This document shows positions 1 through 9,015 of a stretch of DNA of 64,000 nt, in pieces (the stretch's first letter is position 1; each line of letters opens with the position of its first letter). The stretch spans positions 1,302,001 to 1,366,000 of the forward strand of contig NZ_CP094467.1 in assembly GCF_023347235.1 (NCBI RefSeq), written 5' to 3'. Below the pieces are notes generated by a model. The model searched no databases and was not told the DNA's origin. It saw nothing but the letters and a program-made list of their open reading frames with translations. Both the position numbers and the translations under genes were made by a program. Source of the DNA: Faecalibacterium sp. I4-1-79 (GTDB lineage Bacteria > Bacillota > Clostridia > Oscillospirales > Ruminococcaceae).

Positions 1-2147
1 TTGAGGATGGCGTTGTCGTAGTCCTGCACGGCGGCGTAATAGTCCTTGTCCAGCAGACCCTCGTCGATCAGCTGTCCAATGGTCTCGTGCGCCAGATAGG
101 GGTTGATGGCGCAGGCACCGTAGCCCAGCAGGGTGGCAAAGTGGTGCACCTCCCGGGGTTCGGCGCTTTCCAAAATCAGCGCCAGTGCGGTGCTCTTTTT
201 GGTGCGGATGAGGTACTGGGACACTGCCGAAACAGCCAGCAGGCTGGGGATGGTCACATGGTATTCATCCACGTCACGGTCAGACAGGATGATGATGTTC
301 GCACCCTCCTTATAGGCGCGGTCGACTTCCAGAAATACCCGGTCGATGGCCTTTTCCAGACTGGTGTTCTTGTAGTAGTTGATGGACACCGTAGCCACCT
401 TGAAGCCCGGCACGTTCATGTACTTGATCTTCAACAGGTCGGTGTTGGTCAGGATGGGGTTGTGCACCTTGAGCACTTTGCAGTTCTCCGGCTTATCCTC
501 CAGCAGATTGCCGTGGGCACCGATGTAAACGCTGGTGGAGGTGACCACCTTTTCCCGGATGGCGTCAATGGGCGGGTTCGTCACCTGCGCGAACCGCTGC
601 TTGAAGTAGTTGAACAGCGGGGGATGCTGGCTGCTGAGCACGGCAAGCGGGGTGTCGGTACCCATGGCACCGGAGGGCTCTGCGCCCGCCCGCGCCATGG
701 CAAGGATCATAGTGTTCACGTCCTCGTACTTGTAGCCGAACACCTTCTGCAGCCGGGTCAGCTGCTCGCCGGTGTAGCTTTCCACCTTCACGTTGGGGAT
801 CTTCAGCCCGCTCAGCTGCACCAGATTGCGATCGATCCACTCGCCGTAGGGCTCACGGCTGGCGTAAAGCTCCTTCAGCTTTTCATCGTCCACCACCTCG
901 CCCTTGACGGTATCCACCAGCAGCATCTTGCCGGGACGCAGGCGCTCCTTGACCAGAATATTCTCCGGGTCGCATTCCAGCACGCCCACCTCAGAGGACA
1001 GGATCATGCGTCCGTCCTTGGTGATGTAGTAGCGGCTGGGGCGCAGACCGTTGCGATCCAGCACTGCGCCCATCACGTCACCATCCGAGAACAGGATGGC
1101 GGCGGGGCCGTCCCACGGCTCCAGCATGGTGGCGTAGTACTGGTAGAAATCCCGCTTTTTCTGGCTGATATTCTTGTTATTCTCCCACGGCTCGGGGATG
1201 GTGATCATCACGGCCAGCGGCAGGTCCATGCCGTTCATCACCATAAATTCCAGAGTGTTGTCCAGCATGGCAGAGTCCGAACCGGAGGTGTTGATGATGG
1301 GCAGGATCTTGTTCATGTCGTCCTGAAGAATGGGGCTGGAGATGCTCTCCTCGCGCGCCAGCATGGCGTCGGTGTTGCCCTTGATGGTGTTGATCTCGCC
1401 GTTGTGCAGGATAAAGCGGTTGGGGTGTGCACGCATCCAGCTGGGGTTGGTGTTGGTAGAAAAGCGGCTGTGCACCATGCCAATGGCGGACTCATAGTCC
1501 GGGTCCTGCAAGTCGGCATAGAAGCGGCGCAGGTCGTGCACGAGGAACATACCCTTGTACACGATGGTGCGGCTGGACAGGCTGGGCACATAGGTGCCGT
1601 TGCTGGCCTGCTCGAACACGCGGCGCACGATGTACAGGCGGCGGTCAAACTCAATGCCCTTGCTTACCTTGGCGGGCTTTTTGATGAAGCACTGCCAGAT
1701 GGCGGGCATGCAGTCCCGCGCCTTCTGACCCACGGCATCGGGGTCCACGGGCACCTCGCGCCATGCCAGAAACTCCAGTCCCTCCTTGCGGGTGACCACC
1801 TCGAACAGCTTCATGGCCTGTGCCCGCAGGTGCTCGTTCTGGGGGAAGAAGAACATGCCCACGCCGTACTCCCGCTCGTTGCCCAGCCGGATGTTCAGCT
1901 CCTCGGCAACCTTGGAGAAGAACTTGTGGCTGATCTGCAGCAGGATGCCCACGCCATCGCCGGTCTTACCCTCGGCGTCCTTACCGGCGCGGTGCTCCAG
2001 CCGCTCCACGATGGACAGTGCATCGTCCACCGTCTGGTGGCTTTTACGTCCCTTGATGTCCACCACAGCGCCGATGCCGCAGGCATCGTGCTCGAACTGT
2101 GGGTCGTACAGACCAAGGGTGGTTTTCTGCTCTGTAAAGTTTTCCAT
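1..2147 (-). CDS. gltB: Glutamate synthase large subunit, N-terminal part (cut by window edge)
   Basis: Makes glutamate from glutamine and 2-oxoglutarate in the cytoplasm; the N-terminal half is the class II glutaminase. The first 715 residues are visible. The segment HDACGIG places the amidotransferase cysteine at residue 23 after a short propeptide, as in GltB precursors. The last visible residues contain PYLAHETIGQL, typical of the central domain, so about half of the usual ~1500-residue protein lies beyond base 1. Start ATG at 2147 has an AAAGGA-type site 12-14 bases upstream. The 5' leader holds a promoter, a terminator and two small hairpins (separate entries). gdhA, the alternative ammonia-assimilation enzyme, is nearby on the same strand but is a separate unit. 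Confidence 0.95.
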   Translation of the reverse strand, partial: MENFTEQKTTLGLYDPQFEHDACGIGAVVDIKGRKSHQTVDDALSIVERLEHRAGKDAEGKTGDGVGILLQISHKFFSKVAEELNIRLGNEREYGVGMFFFPQNEHLRAQAMKLFEVVTRKEGLEFLAWREVPVDPDAVGQKARDCMPAIWQCFIKKPAKVSKGIEFDRRLYIVRRVFEQASNGTYVPSLSSRTIVYKGMFLVHDLRRFYADLQDPDYESAIGMVHSRFSTNTNPSWMRAHPNRFILHNGEINTIKGNTDAMLAREESISSPILQDDMNKILPIINTSGSDSAMLDNTLEFMVMNGMDLPLAVMITIPEPWENNKNISQKKRDFYQYYATMLEPWDGPAAILFSDGDVMGAVLDRNGLRPSRYYITKDGRMILSSEVGVLECDPENILVKERLRPGKMLLVDTVKGEVVDDEKLKELYASREPYGEWIDRNLVQLSGLKIPNVKVESYTGEQLTRLQKVFGYKYEDVNTMILAMARAGAEPSGAMGTDTPLAVLSSQHPPLFNYFKQRFAQVTNPPIDAIREKVVTSTSVYIGAHGNLLEDKPENCKVLKVHNPILTNTDLLKIKYMNVPGFKVATVSINYYKNTSLEKAIDRVFLEVDRAYKEGANIIILSDRDVDEYHVTIPSLLAVSAVSQYLIRTKKSTALALILESAEPREVHHFATLLGYGACAINPYLAHETIGQLIDEGLLDKDYYAAVQDYDNAIL

Positions 2148-2181
2148 AGTCTTTCCCATCCTTTTTACTTGTTTACCGGGG

Positions 2182-2274
2182 GCTGCGGCACCCTCCGCAG
2201 CTTTTTATCCCCTGCAAAAAGAAAAAAGCGCCCCGCAAGGGCACAGGATGCCCCTGCGGAACGCCTTTGTTCCG
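2182..2274 (-). promoter_or_regulatory. gltB leader: hairpin, rho-independent terminator, second hairpin (attenuator-like)
   Basis: Three elements lie in transcript order. Hairpin A (2274-2257) is a 6-bp stem closing a hexaloop AAAGGC. A strong terminator follows (2259-2222; 11-bp stem with one G-U pair, then CUUUUUUC), and its base shares three nucleotides with hairpin A, so the two cannot both form fully. Hairpin B (2201-2182) is a 7-bp stem with hexaloop AGGGUG just before the RBS. Both hexaloops have A at position 1 and G at position 4, the signature known from ANTAR-protein targets, but the order differs from the classical P1-P2-terminator layout. Regulation by attenuation is inferred. 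Confidence 0.5.
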
Positions 2275-2283
2275 ATACCTGAT

Positions 2284-2311
2284 ATTATACAGATTCCTGA
2301 AAAATTTTCAA
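2284..2311 (-). promoter_or_regulatory. Promoter of gltB
   Basis: Reading the minus strand, TTGAAA (2311-2306) and a perfect TATAAT (2289-2284) are separated by 16 bases. The predicted transcript starts near 2277, giving a leader of about 130 bases before the gltB ATG. Confidence 0.7.
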
Positions 2312-2401
2312 GTGACAGCTGCACCAAATATGCTACACACATTGCGCCGCTTCTTGTGCGAGATGCCGCGAGCCCCCGCAGCTGTGCGCGGCATACAAAC
2401 A

Positions 2402-2443
2402 AAACCGCCGCACCCGGCGTTGTGCACGCGGGTACGGCGGTTT
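2402..2443 (-). terminator. Terminator after hcp and the LPXTG remnant
   Basis: On the minus strand AAACCGCCG pairs with CGGCGGTTT around a GC-rich loop and is followed by TGTTTG. It ends the transcript that reads hcp and then the LPXTG tail. The rest of 2148-2481 holds only this element and the gltB promoter/leader. Confidence 0.7.
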
Positions 2444-2481
2444 GGAGGAATTTGCCCTGAGTGATGCGGAACACTCAGGAC

Positions 2482-2820
2482 TCAGGAATGCTTTGATTTG
2501 CGGGTGAAGAACCATCCGCAGGCCAGCAGCAGGGAGCCCAGGCTTGCCAGCACACCGGCCATCCAGCCGGTGGTGCCGGTCTGGGGCAGGGTGGGCACTG
2601 CCGGGGCAGCGGGCTGTGCGGCGGCGGGAGCTTCCGTGTGGGGAGCCTGAGCCGGAGCGTCGGATGCGGCGGCAGCTTCGGTGCCGTTGGTGTCGTCAGA
2701 GTCAGCCGGGGCTTCCGGGGCGGAGGCGTCTGCATCGGGGTCCGGTGCCAGAGAGATCTCTTCCACCGGCAGAACCGCCAATTCTGAGTTGCGGGTTTGT
2801 TGTAAAATAACCAAACGAAA
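2482..2820 (-). pseudogene. Orphan C-terminal tail of an LPXTG cell-wall-anchored protein
   Basis: The reading frame encodes an Asp/Ala/Pro-rich spacer, then LPQTG, a hydrophobic stretch of about 20 residues and the basic end RKSKHS: a complete sortase sorting signal. No signal peptide or adhesin domain precedes it. Upstream the frame only runs antisense-like into hcp coding sequence. A TTG at 2814 preceded by GTGAGG could start a product of about 110 residues (MVILQQTRNSELAV...), but it would lack any export signal. I read it as the remnant of a surface protein whose front was deleted, now fused behind hcp. Alternatively it is a small translated protein of unknown use. Confidence 0.55.
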
Positions 2821-2822
2821 CC

Positions 2823-4400
2823 TCACCCGCCCAGAATGGCCTGCAGGTCGGCTTCCGGGGTGGCAATGGGCTTGAGGCCGTACCGTTCCTGCAGGGTGCG
2901 CACCACCCCCGGCGAGAGGAACGGGGGCAGGGTAGGCCCCAGCCGGATGTTCCGGATGCCCAGCGCCAGCAGCGCGATGAGGATGCACACGGCCTTCTGC
3001 TCAAACCAGCACAGCACCAGCGAGAGGGGCAGGTCGTTGACGCCGCAGCCAAAGGCGTCGGCCAGCGCCAATGCGATGCGGATGGCGCTGTAGGCGTCGT
3101 TGCACTGGCCCACGTCCAGGATGCGGGGCAGGCCGGTGCCCGGCACGGTGCCAAGGGGCAGGTCGTTCAGGCGGAACTTGCCGCAGGCCAGGGTCAGCAG
3201 GATGGTGTCGGGCGGGGTAAGGCGGGCAAACTCGGTGTAGTAGCGGCGGCTGGGCCGGGTGCCGTCGCAGCCGCCCACCAGAAAGAAGTGCCGCAGCTTA
3301 CCGTCCCGCACCGCCTGCACGATCTCGTCCGCGTGCTGCAGCACGGCGGTACGGGCAAAACCGGTGGTCACCGTGGAGCCGCCGTTCAGGCCGGGCAGCA
3401 GGGTGTCCTGCGCGTAGCCGCCCAGCTCCAGCGCCTTTTCGATCACCGGGGAAAAGTCGCGCCCTTCGTCGATGTGGGGCACGCCGGGGTAAGCCACCAC
3501 CGAGGTGGTGAACACCCGGTCGGCGTAGCTGGCGCGCAGGGGCATGATGCAGTTGGTGGTGAACAGGATGGGCGCGGGGATGTCCTCGAACTCCCGCTGC
3601 TGGTTCTGCCATGCGGTGCCAAAGTTGCCCTTGAGGTGGGGGTAGCGGCGCTTCAGCTCCGGGTAGCCGTGGGCGGGCAGCATCTCCGAGTGGGTGTAGA
3701 CGTTGACGCCCCGGCCTGCAGTCTGTTCCAGCAGCTGCTGTGCGTCGTAGAGGTCGTGGCCGGAAATCACGATGAACGGCCCCTTTTCAATGGTCAGGGG
3801 CACCTGCACCGGTTCCGGATCGCCAAACGCGCCGGTGTTGGCCGCGTCCAGCAGCTCCATGCAGCGGTAGCTGGCTTCTCCTGTGGCCTGCACCAGCTGC
3901 CACAGGGCGTCGGTGGTCTGGCCGGGGTCGCCCACGGCCTGCAGGGCGGTACAGAAGAACCGGTCCAGCTCCGGGTCGATGCGGCCCAGCACCCGGGCGT
4001 GGTAGTTGTAGGCGGCCATGCCCCGCAGGCTGAACAACACAAAGCATTTCAGGCTGCGCCGGTCGGCATCCGGTTCCCGCCAGAGGGCCTGCATGTCGTA
4101 GTCCGGGCCGGTGCCGGGGCTGGCGTCGTGCACCCGGCGGGTCAGCGCGTCCACGGCGGCGGGGTCAAAGTTCACGTTGGTAATGGTGGTGAACAGCCCC
4201 TGCATCAGCAGCCGGGCCTGTTCCGGGGCCGGGCCGCGCCCCGCCGCGATGAGCTGCCCGGCAAATGCGATGAGCGCCCCGGTGAGCCGGTCCTGTGCGG
4301 CGGCTGTCTCGGCCGACTTGCCGCACACCCCCGCTGCGCCGGTGCAGGCGGTGCAGCCCGCCGCCTGCTCACACTGAAAACAAAACATCTGCTCGTCCAT
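2823..4400 (-). CDS. hcp: Hydroxylamine reductase (hybrid cluster protein)
   Basis: Fe-S enzyme that reduces hydroxylamine to ammonia in vitro and is linked to nitric-oxide detoxification in anaerobes. The product has 525 residues. The N-terminus MFCFQCEQ plus further cysteines gives the cysteines of the first cluster. Hybrid-cluster ligand segments are visible downstream: HSEMLPAHG, NCIMP, VGGCDGTR, LACGKFRLN and GQCNDAYSA. An ATG seven codons further upstream exists, but AAAGGGAG sits 6 bases before the ATG at 4400, so that start is chosen. It is transcribed in the same direction as gdhA but after gdhA's terminator, so it probably has its own weak promoter. Confidence 0.95.
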   Translation of the reverse strand: MDEQMFCFQCEQAAGCTACTGAAGVCGKSAETAAAQDRLTGALIAFAGQLIAAGRGPAPEQARLLMQGLFTTITNVNFDPAAVDALTRRVHDASPGTGPDYDMQALWREPDADRRSLKCFVLFSLRGMAAYNYHARVLGRIDPELDRFFCTALQAVGDPGQTTDALWQLVQATGEASYRCMELLDAANTGAFGDPEPVQVPLTIEKGPFIVISGHDLYDAQQLLEQTAGRGVNVYTHSEMLPAHGYPELKRRYPHLKGNFGTAWQNQQREFEDIPAPILFTTNCIMPLRASYADRVFTTSVVAYPGVPHIDEGRDFSPVIEKALELGGYAQDTLLPGLNGGSTVTTGFARTAVLQHADEIVQAVRDGKLRHFFLVGGCDGTRPSRRYYTEFARLTPPDTILLTLACGKFRLNDLPLGTVPGTGLPRILDVGQCNDAYSAIRIALALADAFGCGVNDLPLSLVLCWFEQKAVCILIALLALGIRNIRLGPTLPPFLSPGVVRTLQERYGLKPIATPEADLQAILGG

Positions 4401-4463
4401 ACAAAACTCCCTTTCTGCCATAAGATACTGCCAGTGTGGGCAGAGCGGGGCGGGGTTATACCC

Positions 4464-4496
4464 AAAAAGAGCCGCACCCCTGCGGGCGCGGCTCTT
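4464..4496 (-). terminator. Terminator of gdhA
   Basis: A 9-bp GC-rich stem (AAGAGCCGC with GCGGCTCTT) followed on the minus strand by a T run, 18 bases after the gdhA stop. Confidence 0.85.
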
Positions 4497-4513
4497 GGAC
4501 GATGCAGTATGAC

Positions 4514-5893
<1,380 letters not shown>

Positions 5894-6022
5894 CTATAAA
5901 TTTGAAAAAGCGGAAATGCCTTTGCCCGCCGCACAGCGGGGATATCCTTGCAGATGCCGGGCGCTTCCGGTTCTCCATGCTTGCACGGCACGCCCGCACA
6001 AGCGGGCAATGCTTACTTTATT

Positions 6023-6051
6023 ATTATAAAGCTTTGTGGTGGGTTTTACAA
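6023..6051 (-). promoter_or_regulatory. Promoter of gdhA
   Basis: Minus strand TTGTAA, 17 bases, TATAAT. The leader of about 150 bases contains a short perfect hairpin (GCCCGC, loop UUGU, GCGGGC, around 5990-6005) and no T run after it. The remainder of the 5867-6259 gap (6052-6218) is AT-rich, and I see no gene or other recognisable element in it. Confidence 0.65.
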
Positions 6052-6220
6052 TAGCAAAAAGCAGAATTTGTTTAAAAAAACAGATAAAAAGTCACAGCTG
6101 CTTCACAAAACGAAAATTAAAAGCCGGAATGCGCCGCGAACCTTGTTTTTTAAAGTGCGCTGCCGCCCCAAAGCCGCACGGAAAAGAATGTCTTTTCCGC
6201 AGCAGCGGGCTTTGGTAAGC

Positions 6221-6251
6221 AAAAAGCCCTGTGTCACAACGGGCACAGGGC
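6221..6251 (-). terminator. Terminator of mrp
   Basis: 8-bp stem GCCCTGTG/CACAGGGC then TTTTTGC on the minus strand, directly after the mrp stop. Confidence 0.8.
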
Positions 6252-6259
6252 GGGGTGCA

Positions 6260-7093
6260 TTACTTCTTCAGCAGCTTTTCGCAGGCGTCTGCGGCGCCTT
6301 CCAAAAATTCGCCGCCATAGGTCTCGATCATGCCGGCGTCGGAAAGTTCTGCCAGTTTGGGGTCGATGGGGCACTTGGCCAGCACAGGCAGATGATGCTT
6401 TGCGGCCACCTCGTCCACATGGCTGTTGCCAAACACATTGATGTGCTTGCCGCAGTCCGGGCAGACGATGTAGCTCATGTTCTCCACGATGCCCAGCATG
6501 GGCACCTTCATCATCTCGGCCATGTTCACGGCCTTTGCCACGATCATGCTTACCAGCTCCTGCGGGCTTGCCACCACAACGATGCCATCCACCGGCAGGC
6601 TCTGGAACACGGTCAGGGGCACATCACCGGTGCCCGGGGGCATATCCACGAACAGGAAATCCACGTCCTTCCAGACCACATCGGTCCAGAACTGCTTGAC
6701 CGCGCCGGCAATGACCGGGCCGCGCCACACAACGGGGTCTTCCTCGTTCTCCACCAACAGGTTGATGCTCATTACATCAATGCCCATGCGGCTCTGGATA
6801 GGCCAGCAGCCCTTGTCGTCCGCCATGGCACGGCCATGAATGCCGAACAGCTTGGGGATGGACGGGCCGGTGATATCGGCATCCAGAATACCGCAGTGGT
6901 AGCCGCGGCGGGCCATGGCACAGGCCAGCAGGGCGCTGGTCATGCTTTTGCCCACGCCGCCCTTACCGGAAACAACGCCGATGACCTTTTTCACACTGCT
7001 GTTAGGGTTGGGGGCATCGTGCTGCGGAGCGGCATCGCGGGAAGAACAGGCTGCACTGCAATTAGAGCAGTCATGGGTACATTCTTCGCTCAT
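6260..7093 (-). CDS. mrp: Mrp/NBP35-family iron-sulfur carrier ATPase
   Basis: P-loop ATPase that binds a labile 4Fe-4S cluster and passes it to apoproteins in the cytoplasm. It has 277 residues. The deviant Walker A GKGGVGKS is at 43-50, the switch segment DMPPGTGD is present, and the cluster-binding pair CPDC is at 211-214 (bridging the dimer in this family). An extra cysteine-rich N-terminus (Cys5, Cys9, Cys12, Cys16) resembles the NBP35-type N-terminal cluster site. Start ATG 7093 follows AAAGAGA, a weak site. It is monocistronic between its own promoter and terminator. Confidence 0.92.
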   Translation of the reverse strand: MSEECTHDCSNCSAACSSRDAAPQHDAPNPNSSVKKVIGVVSGKGGVGKSMTSALLACAMARRGYHCGILDADITGPSIPKLFGIHGRAMADDKGCWPIQSRMGIDVMSINLLVENEEDPVVWRGPVIAGAVKQFWTDVVWKDVDFLFVDMPPGTGDVPLTVFQSLPVDGIVVVASPQELVSMIVAKAVNMAEMMKVPMLGIVENMSYIVCPDCGKHINVFGNSHVDEVAAKHHLPVLAKCPIDPKLAELSDAGMIETYGGEFLEGAADACEKLLKK

Positions 7094-7191
7094 TCTCTTT
7101 GTCGCGCACGGCAGGGGCAGGACCCGGGCGGTGCGCTTCCTCCTTGCTCAAAATACAGGCAGGGAGCTTGCGCCCTGCCTGACCACTGTTA

Positions 7192-7220
7192 ACTATACCA
7201 TAAAAAGTGCGCAGAAACAA
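7192..7220 (-). promoter_or_regulatory. Promoter of mrp
   Basis: Minus strand TTGTTT, 17 bases, TATAGT. The leader carries a 7-bp hairpin (GGCAGGG/CCCTGCC, about 7157-7180) without a following T run. Confidence 0.55.
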
Positions 7221-7302
7221 CCCATAGCGCCGCTCATGTTTTGCAATGCTGCCGCATAGGCTGAACCGTGAACGCCCGTTCCGGGGCAGGGGGAGGTGCA
7301 GG

Positions 7303-8868
7303 GTGCGGCAGAACTACTTTAAAAATGCGGCGCTGCTTACCGGTTCGGACGTGGTGCTGCGGCTGGCAGGCATGGGGCTGCGCATCTGGCTGGCAAACGC
7401 CTTGGGCGGGGCGGGTATGGGGCTGTACCAGCTGGTGCTGGCGGTTTACGGGCTGTTCGTCACGCTGGCTACGGCGGGCATCTCGGTGGCGGCTACCCGG
7501 CTGCTGACCGAGGAGCTCAGCCGGGATAAGGCCGCTGCGCGCGGGATGCTAGTGCGGCTGGTGCTGGCAGGGCTGGGGCTGGGCGGGTTTGCCATGCTTG
7601 TCCAGCTTGCCACCGCAGGCCTTGCGGCAAAATGGTGGCTGGGGGATATCCGCGCCGCTGCCGCGCTGCGCACCTCGGCGCTGGGGCTGCCGTGGATGGC
7701 TGTCTCGGCGGTGCTGCGCGGCTTTTTTCTGGCGCGGCGACGGGTAGAGCCCAACGTGCTCAGCCAGCTGGCTGAGCAGACGGTGCGCATTGCCGCCGTG
7801 GTGTGGGCGCTTACCCGCACGCAGGGCTGGCCGGACGGCAGCCGCTGTGCGCTGGTGCTGGCCGCCACCGCCCTGAGCGAGGCCGTATCCACTACCCTGA
7901 TGGCACTGTTTTACCGGCGGGAGGCGGTACGCTGCTTCGGCAGCACAGCGCCGCGCCCGCCAAGAGAGGTGTCCCGGCGGCTGTGGGAGATATTATGGCC
8001 GGTGGAGGGCGGCAGGGCGCTTTCCAGCGCGCTGCACACCGCCGAGAATATGCTGGTGCCCGCCTGCCTTGCGGTGTATCTGGCGGCTTCTGGCGGGCGC
8101 ACCGCTGCGCTGGAGCAGTACGGCACCTTAAAGGGCATGGCACTGCCGCTGCTCAATTTCCCCTTCGGGCTGCTGGGCAGTCTAGCGGTTTTGCTGATGC
8201 CGGAGATCACGCAGGCGCATATCGAGGGGCAGACCGCCCGGCTGAACGCCCTGCTGGACCGGATGCTGCGGCTTACGGGGTACTTCTCCGCGCTGGCGGG
8301 TACGCTGTTCTGGGTGTGGGGCAGGCCGCTGGCGCAGCTGCTCTACCACAGCCCGGAGGCGGGGTTCTATCTGGAGACCCTTGCCCCGGCTATGCCGCTG
8401 ATGTATCTGGAAAGCATGGTGGACGGTGCCATGAAGGGCATCGGGGAGCAGAAGGCTGCCTTCCGGTACAGCGTGTGGGACGCGGTGCTGCGCATTGGCG
8501 GGGTGGCGGTGCTGCTGCCCCGGTACGGGATGCGGGGCTTTCTGGCGGTGATATTGCTTTCCAGCTTTTACACCTGCGCGGCCAACACCGGGCGGCTGCT
8601 GCTTTCCAGCGGCACAGGGCACGCTTTCCGGCGCTGGCTGGGTGCGCCGCTGTTGGCGGCTGCCGCCGCCGGTGCGGCAGGGCGGGGCGTGCGTCGGGCG
8701 CTGGCGGGCTTTCCGGCTCAAGGGTTACCGGGGCAGCTTGCCGTGCTGACGGCGGGCGGCACAGTGACGGTCCTCGTGTATTTACTGGCGGCGCTGCCGC
8801 TGGGGCTTTGGGAGGAAGTGCGGGCGCTGCTGCGGCAGGCAAAGACCGGGAAAAACAGGGGAAAGTGA
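7303..8868 (+). CDS. MOP/MviN-type polysaccharide flippase (SpoVB-like)
   Basis: Multi-pass membrane protein of the MATE/MOP flippase superfamily (polysaccharide or lipid-linked precursor export). About a dozen hydrophobic segments run through 521 residues. The opening QNYFKNAALLTGSDVVLRL is typical of SpoVB/Wzx-type proteins. An ATG at 7246 is in frame, but GGGGGAGG lies 6 bases before GTG 7303, so GTG is taken as the start. The next gene is a nucleotide-sugar dehydratase, suggesting a role in envelope glycan export. Its exact substrate cannot be read from sequence. SpoVB-like genes persist in non-sporulating relatives, so the name does not imply spores. Confidence 0.82.
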   Translation: MRQNYFKNAALLTGSDVVLRLAGMGLRIWLANALGGAGMGLYQLVLAVYGLFVTLATAGISVAATRLLTEELSRDKAAARGMLVRLVLAGLGLGGFAMLVQLATAGLAAKWWLGDIRAAAALRTSALGLPWMAVSAVLRGFFLARRRVEPNVLSQLAEQTVRIAAVVWALTRTQGWPDGSRCALVLAATALSEAVSTTLMALFYRREAVRCFGSTAPRPPREVSRRLWEILWPVEGGRALSSALHTAENMLVPACLAVYLAASGGRTAALEQYGTLKGMALPLLNFPFGLLGSLAVLLMPEITQAHIEGQTARLNALLDRMLRLTGYFSALAGTLFWVWGRPLAQLLYHSPEAGFYLETLAPAMPLMYLESMVDGAMKGIGEQKAAFRYSVWDAVLRIGGVAVLLPRYGMRGFLAVILLSSFYTCAANTGRLLLSSGTGHAFRRWLGAPLLAAAAAGAAGRGVRRALAGFPAQGLPGQLAVLTAGGTVTVLVYLLAALPLGLWEEVRALLRQAKTGKNRGK

Positions 8869-8885
8869 TAAAAACGTAAATTTTC

Positions 8886-8914
8886 TGGACACAGGCGGGG
8901 ATTGTGAGTATAAT
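8886..8914 (+). promoter_or_regulatory. Promoter of the CapD-like gene
   Basis: TGGACA, 17 bases, TATAAT. The 95-base leader forms two short hairpins (CCGGC-ATT-GCCGG, and GCGC/GCGC around GGG-CAAA-CCC) with no terminator run. Confidence 0.65.
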
Positions 8915-9015
8915 ACAAACGTGTAGTTGTATCCTTCCGGCATTGCCGGGGAACACTGCCGAAAAAGCAGCGCAGGGCAAACCCTTGGCGCTGAGAGGAA
9001 AAAAGAGGATCGTAA

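Noticed and set aside
87-2282. 731-residue frame on the plus strand opposite gltB, and similar long frames opposite glgP, gdhA, mreB, groEL, deoA, clpC and others
   Set aside because: They mirror GC-rich codons of true genes on the other strand (His/Val/Gly/Gln-rich translations), lack ribosome-binding sites and show no domains.
8921-9015. c-di-GMP (GEMM-I) riboswitch before the CapD-like gene, prompted by AGGGCAAACC
   Set aside because: The downstream tetraloop-receptor and second stem of GEMM are missing; the bases form a simple GCGC hairpin instead.
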